Positions 56,680-64,000 of a stretch of DNA of 64,000 nucleotides are shown one piece after another; position 1 is the stretch's first letter; each line of letters begins with the position of its first letter. Under the pieces are notes generated by a model. That model was not told where the DNA came from, did no database searches, and was given only the letters and a program-made list of their open reading frames with translations. Where the stretch lies: positions 6,505,001 through 6,569,000 of the forward strand of contig CM036753.1 in assembly GCA_020796225.1 (NCBI GenBank), in the 5' to 3' direction. Source of the stretch: Arion vulgaris (Eukaryota; Mollusca; Gastropoda; Stylommatophora; Arionidae). The translations under genes were made by a program, and so were the position numbers.

Positions 56680-56920
56680 GACCAAGTGAAGTGGTTAAGA
56701 CGTTAGCCTGTCGTTCTAAAGGTTGTGTGTTCGAATCCAGACCGAGTATGTGCAACGTAAGATCCATAGGAGTATTGCTGGAACTACGGAGTTCGTGCTT
56801 TGTGCAGCACTCGGCAGATGGCATGTCACTTCTGTCGACAAGGATGGAGTCATATGGAGAAACCCGGTGTAATGAAGTCAATCATTCGCCTTTAGATAGT
56901 TTAGACTATTCAGTATAGTG
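56680..56920 (+). mobile_element. tRNA-derived SINE S5 with tRNA-like head
   Basis: The head reads AGTGAAGTGGTTAAGACG, an A-box-like segment, then GCCTGTCGTTCTAAAGG like an anticodon arm, then GTGTTCGAATCC (B box, about 56727-56738). The unrelated body ends TTCGCCTTTAGATAG. A second copy is at 17945-18175. No acceptor-stem closure is seen, so it is a SINE and not a tRNA gene. Confidence 0.7.
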
Positions 56921-57329
56921 TCTACAACGATCTACTTAAGTCATCAATCTTATTCTATTTAAGCCACATGAAGATACTACTTAGCTAAATATATATTCAA
57001 GTCATACATACACATCCAGTCAAATAATGTTCAATTTAAACAATAATATAACACGTTTCAGTGAATACCAACCCACGTATATATGAAGCGCACACAAGGG
57101 CTCGTCCTAGAAGCCTCATCTTATCCTGACGCTGTGAGACAAAACAGGATTGAAGAAAAGTAAGAAAGAAAGACCAACACATATCATTTGTTGTCGCTAT
57201 ATGAAAAAAAAGTGACAAAGATCAGATCCCTAAGAATATTTCATTTAAAAATGTCTTCACATGGGGATCATGTTTATAGAAGATGGCAGAGAAATTAAAA
57301 CTAGATGGCATTTAGGTCAACGTAGCGGA

Positions 57330-57740
57330 TATGCAAACTGATATCATCATCATCATCAGGTGCCGTCTCCACATCGAAGGTTGGCTGCAATGAATCTCCA
57401 TCATCCTCTGTCTTTCGCCTTGGTGGTGCACTCTGCCAGACTGTAACCTGTCCATTTCTTAAAGTTTCCCTCCCACTTATCTCTCGGTCTTCCTCTTGCT
57501 CTTCCCCCTCAACTTTACCCTCTAGTAAAGATTTTATCATGGTGTCATGTCTTTTTATGTACCCAAAATATTTTACTTGTCTGAATTTTATTTCTCTTAA
57601 TAATTGTTTCTTCATGCCTAGTTTTCCTAAAACTTGTTTATTTGTCTGTTTTTCTGTCCATGAAACTCTGCCTATTCTTCTATATATCCACATCTCAAAT
57701 GCATCAATTCTGTTTGAAACTGATATACTCATGATTTAAA
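57330..57740 (-). mobile_element. LINE RT C-terminal fragment (family L5), best copy
   Basis: The open minus-strand frame reads RIDAFEMWIYRRIGRVSWTE, KQTNKQVLGKLGMKKQLLRE, IKFRQVKYFGYIKRHDTMIK, then SLLEGKVEGEEQEEDR, the C-terminal region of a LINE endonuclease-reverse transcriptase. It is 5'-truncated and has a stretched acidic end. Confidence 0.8.
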
Positions 57741-57896
57741 TACAGAATGTTAGCAAGAAAGTCAAACAACACTCTTCACTAATACTAATACCAAAATGTA
57801 ACCCATTTAAAGAGAGAACTGTCACAGTGTGTGTGAGAGAGATAAAGTACTTGATAAAATGCTATCAATGTTATCAGAATCAGAAAACAAAAAGTA

Positions 57897-60732
57897 CATA
57901 TATCAGAGAACAATTGTATGTATAAACTACATCTGTCATAACATCTATGGAGAGATAAACATATATCAGAGAAGAATTGTATGTATAAACTACATCTGTC
58001 ATAGCATCTATGGAGAGATAAACATATATCAGAGAACAATTGTATGTATAAACTACATCTGTCATAACATCTATGAAGAGATAAACATATATCAGAGAAC
58101 AATTGTATGTATAAACTACATCTGTCATAACATCTATGAAGAGATAAACATATATCAGAGAAGAATTGTATGTATAAACTACATCTGTCATAACATCTAT
58201 GGAGAGATAAACATATATCAGAGAACAATTGTATGTATAAACTACATCTGTCATAACATCTATGAAGAGATAAACATATATCAGAGAACAATTGTATGTA
58301 TAAACTACATCTGTCATAACATCTATGAAGAGATAAACATATATCAGAGAACAATTGTATGTATAAACTACATCTGTCATAGCATCTATGGAGAGATAAA
58401 CATATATCAGAGAACAATTGTATGTATAAACTACATCTGTCATAACATCTATGAAGAGATAAACATATATCAGAGAACAATTGTATGTATAAACTACATC
58501 TGTCATAGCATCTATGGAGAGATAAACATATATCAGAGAACAATTGTATGTATAAACTACATCTGTCATAACATCTATGAAGAGATAAACATATATCAGA
58601 GAAGAATTGTATGTATAAACTACATCTGTCATAACATCTATGGAGAGATAAACATATATCAGAGAAGAATTGTATGTATAAACTACATCTGTCATAACAT
58701 CTATGAAGAGATAAACATATATCAGAGAACAATTGTATGTATAAACTACATCTGTCATAACATCTATGAAGAGATAAACATATATCAGAGAACAATTGTA
58801 TGTATAAACTACATTTGTCATAGCATCTATGGAGAGATAAACATATATCAGAGAAAAGTAATGTATAAACTACATCTGTCATAACATCTATGGAGAGATA
58901 AACATATATCAGAGAACAATTGTATGTATAAACTACATCTGTCATAGCATCTATGAAGAGATAACCATATATCAGAGAACAATTGTATGTATAAACTACA
59001 TCTGTCATAACATCTATGGAGAGATAAACATATATCAGAGAAGAATTGTATGTATAAACTACATCTGTCATAACATCTATGGAGAGATAAACATATATCA
59101 GAGAACAATTGTATGTATAAACTACATCTGTCATAACATCTATGGAGAGATAAACATATATCAGAGAAGAATTGTATGTATAAACTACATTTGTCATAAC
59201 ATCTATGGAGAGATAAACATATATCAGAGAAGAATTGTATGTATAAACTACATTTGTCATAACATCTATGGAGAGATAAACATATATCAGAGAACAATTG
59301 TATGTATAAACTACATCTGTCATAGCATCTATGAAGAGATAACCATATATCAGAGAACAATTGTATGTATAAAGTACATCTGTCATAACATCTATGAAGA
59401 GATAAACATATATCAGAGAAGAATTGTATGTATAAACTACATCTGTCATAACATCTATGAAGAGATAAACATATATCAGAGAACAATTGTATGTATAAAC
59501 TACATCTGTCATAACATCTATGAAGAGATAACCATATATCAGAGAACAATTGTATGTATAAACTACATCTGTCATAACATCTATGGAGAGATAAACATAT
59601 ATCAGAGAAGAATTGTATGTATAAACTACATCTGTCATAACATCTATGGAGAGATAAACATATATCAGAGAACAATTGTATGTATAAACTACATCTGTCA
59701 TAACATCTATGGAGAGATAAACATATATCAGAGAAGAATTGTATGTATAAACTACATATGTCATAACATCTATGAAGAGATAAACATATATCAGAGAAGA
59801 ATTGTATGTATAAACTACATCTGTCATAACATCTATGAAGAGATAAACATATATCAGAGAAGAATTGTATGTATAAACTACATTTGTCATAGCATCTATG
59901 GAGAGATAAACATATATCAGAGAAGAATTGTATGTATAAACTACATCTGTCATAACATCTATGAAGAGATAAACATATATCAGAGAAGAATTGTATGTAT
60001 AAACTACATCTGTCATAACATCTATGAAGAGATAAACATATATCAGAGAAGAATTGTATGTATAAACTACATCTGTCATAACATCTATGGAGAGATAAAC
60101 ATATATCAGAGAAGAATTGTATGTATAAACTACATCTGTCATAACATCTATGAAGAGATAAACATATATCAGAGAAGAATTGTATGTATAAACTACATCT
60201 GTCATAACATCTATGAAGAGATAAACATATATCAGAGAAGAATTGTATGTATAAACTACATCTGTCATAACATCTATGAAGAGATAAACATATATCAGAG
60301 AAGAATTGTATGTATAAACTACATCTGTCATAACATCTATGAAGAGATAAACATATATCAGAGAAGAATTGTATGTATAAACTACATCTGTCATAACATC
60401 TATGGAGAGATAAACATATATCAGAGAAGAATTGTATGTATAAACTACATCTGTCATAACATCTATGAAGAGATAAACATATATCAGAGAAGAATTGTAT
60501 GTATAAACTACATCTGTCATAACATCTATGAAGAGATAAACATATATCAGAGAACAATTGTATGTATAAACTACATTTGTCATAACATCTATGGAGAGAT
60601 AAACATATATCAGAGAACAATTGTATGTATAAACTACATCTGTCATAACATCTATGGAGAGATAAACATATATCAGAGAACAATTGTATGTATAAACTAC
60701 ATCTGTCATAACATCTATGGAGAGATAAACAA
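57897..60732 (+). repeat. 63-bp satellite-like array, 45 copies
   Basis: The unit holds GAGATAAACATATATCAGAG, AACAATTGTATGTATAAACT, ACATCTGTCATAACATCTAT and GGA. I count 45 units. They vary at AACAATT/AAGAATT, ATAACAT/ATAGCAT and ATGGAGAG/ATGAAGAG. One unit (about 58848-58905) is shortened by several bases and shifts the frame. Open frames of 974 and 658 codons (minus) and 351 codons (plus) result from a stop-free 21-codon unit. Confidence 0.97.
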
Positions 60733-61026
60733 TTCCATATTGCTGTCATCTTATGATTATAAAACACAATCACATATACGCCTACAAAAGTTGAAGATCT
60801 AGTCTTAAAATGCGAGGAAGGCACAGATAAAGATGAGTAGACATCAAATATAGACTACACCAATATGAACTCACAACAATATCTTCAACACTCTTGATCC
60901 AACAATATGAGTTTTACGATGTTTCACGGCAAAAGTGGCTAGACGAAACAAGGTTATTAAACAAAAACAACTATTCAATTAAGTACAATTATATATTTTG
61001 TTTAGCAACATCAAACAAATGTTCAA

Positions 61027-61300
61027 CTAAACGAGCTCAAAATGGTTGAAAACAGAGATAGGAATGGAAAGCAACGAAAGAAAAGAATTCAGAATAGAAT
61101 CTCTAGGCACGTGAATAGTGTCGGTCACGCAAGGTTTATTCAAGTCTAATTCACATTTTCCATTTTTAGACAAATTCGTTAGTACAGCTTCACTGGGAGG
61201 GAGTCTGAAATTGGATTTTGAGCTCACCTCATCTAGCCACTTATCGAAATCATAACGGCACCGGCTTGAGGCATGATCATGGAACGAGTGTCGACCAGAA
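61027..61300 (-). CDS. Unassigned open frame in unique sequence
   Basis: The minus strand has an open frame reading GRHSFHDHASSRCRYDFDKW, LDEVSSKSNFRLPPSEAVLT, NLSKNGKCELDLNKPCVTDT, IHVPRDSILNSFLS and on to a stop. It is not part of an array and has no close repeat in the window. There is no convincing ATG at its head. GAGGTGAGC within it could instead be a splice donor after LDE. No family recognised; it may be chance. Confidence 0.2.
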
Positions 61301-61764
61301 ATTCCCTATCTCAACTTCCGCGATGGACTGCTTCCTTTCCAATTAAAAGTGACTTCGATCTTCACAAACCCAACCTGACACCATGGCAAATTCCAACCCC
61401 CAACACCCTTTCCTATTCACGCAGACAGCTAGTCCCGTCTCCAAAATAAGAATGATGATTTTTGTCAAGACGGTGTGTCTCACACAGAAACTCGGCGGCG
61501 CCTTCACACCTAAAAATGTGTTAACACACACACACAACTTGTAATGAGGAATAAGTAAAGATTACAAGTTGAATATGTGAATTTATGGATATTTAAATAA
61601 TGACTGGACATAGATTGTGCAAATTTAATGATGAGTAAGGGTTGAAAGAAGATTCTGCTAATTTAATGATGAGTAAGGATTGAAAGAAGATTCTGCTAAT
61701 TTAATGAGTACATACATAATAGTTGGAGCTAGGATGTTATTAATTTACATAATTTTGAGTAAGA

Positions 61765-62395
61765 AATGACACACAAGAGAAAGGAAGTAGCACAGCATGA
61801 AAGTTGGGAAGTGGCATAGACACGAGAAAAGAGAAAGGGTACATAGTGAGATGAAGTTGCACATACACAAGAGAATGAAAGGGACACAGACACGAGAAAA
61901 AGGGAAGTGACACAGACATGAGAGAAGGGAAGTGATCCAGACACGAGAGAAGGACAGACATGAGAGAAAGGAAATGATACAGAGGGAGACAAAGTGGCAC
62001 AGATACAAGAGAAAGAAAGGGACACAGACACGAGAGAAGGGAAGTGACACAGCCACGAAAGAAAGAAAGGGACACAGACATGAGAGAAGGGAAGTGACAC
62101 AGCCACGAAAGAATGAAAGGGACACAGACACGAGAGAAGGGAAGTGACACATCCAAGAAAGAATGAAAGGGACACAGACACGAGAGAAGGGAAGTGACAC
62201 ATCCACGAAAGAAAGTTACACAGACGCTAGGGAAGTGACGTAGCTCAGCATGAAAGTACGCAAGTGACACAGACAGGAGAGTATGGAAGTGGCACATACA
62301 CGAGAGAAGAGGAATGGCACAGAGTGAATGAAGTGGCACATACACAAGAGAAAGAATGGGATACAGACACGAGAGATGGGAAGTGGCATGGATAA
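61765..62395 (+). repeat. Purine-rich irregular minisatellite
   Basis: About 20 imperfect copies of GACACAGACACGAGAGAAGG then GAAGTGACACAGCC, with longer 51-bp subrepeats in the 62020-62220 part. Cysteine- and serine-rich minus-strand frames in all phases are artefacts. Confidence 0.9.
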
Positions 62396-62779
62396 AAAAA
62401 GAAGAAATTATGACATAATCTAAGATAATAGTTTTATATTAATTTTCACACATCTATTTTTTGGTTTTATTAGAAAACAAAGCTTCTTTGTGCATAGACA
62501 CGCACTTCTAACATAAGATAAAGTCTTTTTTGTATGTGATTATATCAGGTCTAGTTGGCTAATACAGATCTTCAGTCTGGAAAATGACCGTGTTCAGGGT
62601 ATATGGGTTTACTTAAACACCAACACTTTGATAGAGTGAAGATGTCTGGATTACCAATCACGATTATCCCTAAGGACAGAGATGGCAGAGATGAGAAGTA
62701 AATTTGTACAAATAGGGGACACTAACTGATGTTTCTAACTAAGAGTGCGGGGATAGTTAAAAGTGTTCTCCCGACAGGA

Positions 62780-63095
62780 TCTCACGTTCTTCTTTCTTTT
62801 CTTCTTTTGTCGCTCACTCTGCTACCGGGTTGTTGCCCAGTGTCATGGTTCTCTGTTTTTGTCTTGCGCTGTTCTGGTGGCTTGGGTGATTGTTATCTTT
62901 GCACTTTGACAGGATTCTGCTATGCCATCTAACCATTTTTTCGTGGTCTTCCTCTCGCCTTCTTTCCTGATGTTCTGTTGTAGAAGACTCCGTATACTGG
63001 GGAGTTTGTATCTTATTAAGTGGCCAAACCACATCATTCTTTGTTTCTCAATGTAATTCAAGCAAGGTTCTGTGCCGACTGAATTCATGTTACTA
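62780..63095 (-). mobile_element. LINE RT C-terminal fragment (family L6)
   Basis: Minus strand: YIEKQRMMWFGHLIRYKLPS then IRKEGERKTTKKWLDGIAES, related to 48650-48975. It has lost the Gly-Arg-Pro motif and carries frame damage. Confidence 0.7.
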
Positions 63096-63334
63096 TCTCA
63101 TGATACTATCTTAAATAAAATACATTTAAAATGTAACAGTTGTATGTACGTCAATGAGTGTTAGAGAAAGAAACATTTGATATTTGACACCATTTGGATA
63201 AATCAAACAAAAACAACACGAATAATTTCTGGGAAATTTAAAGCTGTTCCTTGAACAGTTTTATTATTTTAGTTTTAACACAAGAGAGACGACTCTGTGG
63301 CGTAGATGTTAGGAGCTCGCTTCTTGTTCCAAAG

Positions 63335-63545
63335 ATACTCCGTTCGCTCCTTCGTGGAGCCATCGGGATATTTTTCCAGAGATCCCTGATCTCAGTGTAG
63401 GTGAGCTTGAGTTCCTAGTCCTATCGGAGACGGACAATAGAAGGATGGAGCACTGCCGTTAAGATCTTTCTGTGTAAGAAAGAGATCGGAGCACACATGG
63501 TTACTCACCGCAGTGCAATGGTGATGGTCCTATCAATCAATTCAT
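63335..63545 (+). mobile_element. AATC-tailed repeat S4
   Basis: Shares AGATCCCTGATCTCAGTGTA, GTAAGAAAGAGATCGGAGCA and CACATGGTTACTCACCG with the other S4 copies. A stub of an S1 head (63285-63325) precedes it. Confidence 0.7.
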
Positions 63546-63650
63546 CAATCAGTGTACGGGTCACTTATATAGTCGTGCAAGTGCGAACATCAATTCATCA
63601 ATCAGTGTATGGGTCACTTATATAGTCGTGCAAGTGCGAACATCAATTAA
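63538..63650 (+). repeat. 53-bp tandem duplication at an S4 tail
   Basis: CAATTCATCAATCAGTGTAC then GGGTCACTTATATAGTCGTG and CAAGTGCGAACAT occur twice with one base difference. The unit includes part of the S4 AATC tail. Confidence 0.9.
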
Positions 63651-63904
63651 AGGCATAATTGATATGCATGGTTTCTACCTGTGCTCAGACGTTCACTATT
63701 ACATTGAGTGAACAAAGGTGATATATTAAAATATTAAACAATACAACAACATAACTCTGTCAACGTTTCTACCAAAAGACTTTTTACCATGAAAAGTATA
63801 TTCAACACAAATAAAATATTACGCCACATTTTGAAACTGCCACTCAAAGAAAGTTCAATACACATAATTGTATAATTATCTGCATCAAGTTGTATATGTA
63901 TTGG

Positions 63905-64000
63905 TTGATTGATTCATTGACTGGCCCATCATCATTGCACTTCGGTGAATAATCATGTGTGTTCCGATCTCCTTCTTACACAAGAGAATCTCAGTAGTAT
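63905..64000 (-). mobile_element. AATC-tailed repeat S4, cut by the window edge
   Basis: Reverse copy starting with a GATTGATTCATTGA tail, then CCATCATCATTGCACTTCGG and GTGTGTTCCGATCTCCTTCT. It continues beyond the window. Confidence 0.65.

Noticed and set aside
56690..56760. Candidate tRNA gene
   Set aside because: The A- and B-box-like head is good, but there is no closing acceptor stem and the sequence continues into a body shared with 17945-18175, so it is a SINE.
57897..60732. CRISPR-like appearance of regularly spaced repeats
   Set aside because: Units are directly contiguous and near-identical with no unique spacers, in an animal genome without cas genes.
57785..60824. Frames of 974, 658, 351 and 313 codons
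   Set aside because: The 63-bp unit equals 21 codons without stops on either strand. The repeated YNCSLIYVYL-type text is a translation of the array, not a protein with conserved ends.
61729..62345. Cysteine/serine-rich frames on the minus strand (CHFPSLVSVSLSF)
   Set aside because: Present in all three phases of a purine-rich minisatellite; no single frame is favoured.

Overview
This is a nuclear window from an animal genome. Both recognisable host genes are split by GT-AG introns. The sequence is AT-rich and crowded with LINE, SINE and MITE debris and many minisatellites. The LINE proteins (RNase H-bearing and RT C-terminal types) and tRNA-derived SINEs suggest an invertebrate, perhaps a lophotrochozoan such as a mollusc. 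That placement is an inference with low confidence. I see no prokaryotic features, CRISPR array or rRNA.

Layout. (1) 995-20738, + strand: a complete 15-exon gene for the nuclear pore WD40 protein aladin (AAAS). The 507 codons were reconstructed exon by exon with every junction in phase. Its introns hold SINEs, LINE fragments and minisatellites. (2) 20739-30271: a convergent intergenic region with an interrupted LINE RT fragment, a TTAA-flanked foldback MITE, a 42-bp minisatellite and two related LINE fragments. (3) 30272-44256, - strand: nine 3'-terminal coding exons of a polypeptide N-acetylgalactosaminyltransferase (GALNT family), covering the catalytic domain and the ricin-type lectin domain through the stop codon. 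The N-terminal exons (tail, membrane anchor, stem) were not found. (4) 44257-64000: no recognised host exon. It is dominated by a roughly 2.6-kb GC-rich minisatellite (49.2-51.8 kb), a 78-bp minisatellite made from a LINE C-terminus (54.5-56.0 kb), a 45-copy 63-bp array (57.9-60.7 kb) and retroelement fragments. It may be a long 5' intron of the GALNT gene or intergenic DNA.

Repeat families named here. S1: tRNA-derived SINE with A and B boxes and an ACTT-rich tail. S2: SINE starting TGCCCGAG, with a GAA tail. S3: SINE containing CACAAAGAGTGG, with a GAAGAAG tail. S4: repeat with an AATC tail. S5: SINE with a strong tRNA-like head. L1: RNase H LINE with the tail CGCAAAGAAGAAG. L2: a second set of RNase H LINE pieces. 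L3-L6: LINE RT C-terminal families. F and G: dispersed repeats of unknown class; G carries a hammerhead-like motif.

The two host genes have separate jobs (nuclear pore scaffold; Golgi mucin-type O-glycosylation), and nothing suggests a functional cluster. The interest lies in repeat biology: minisatellites born from transposon 3' ends, nested insertions with readable target-site duplications, a multiplied splice donor beside AAAS exon 7, and shared LINE/SINE tails. I found no convincing new multi-gene system.
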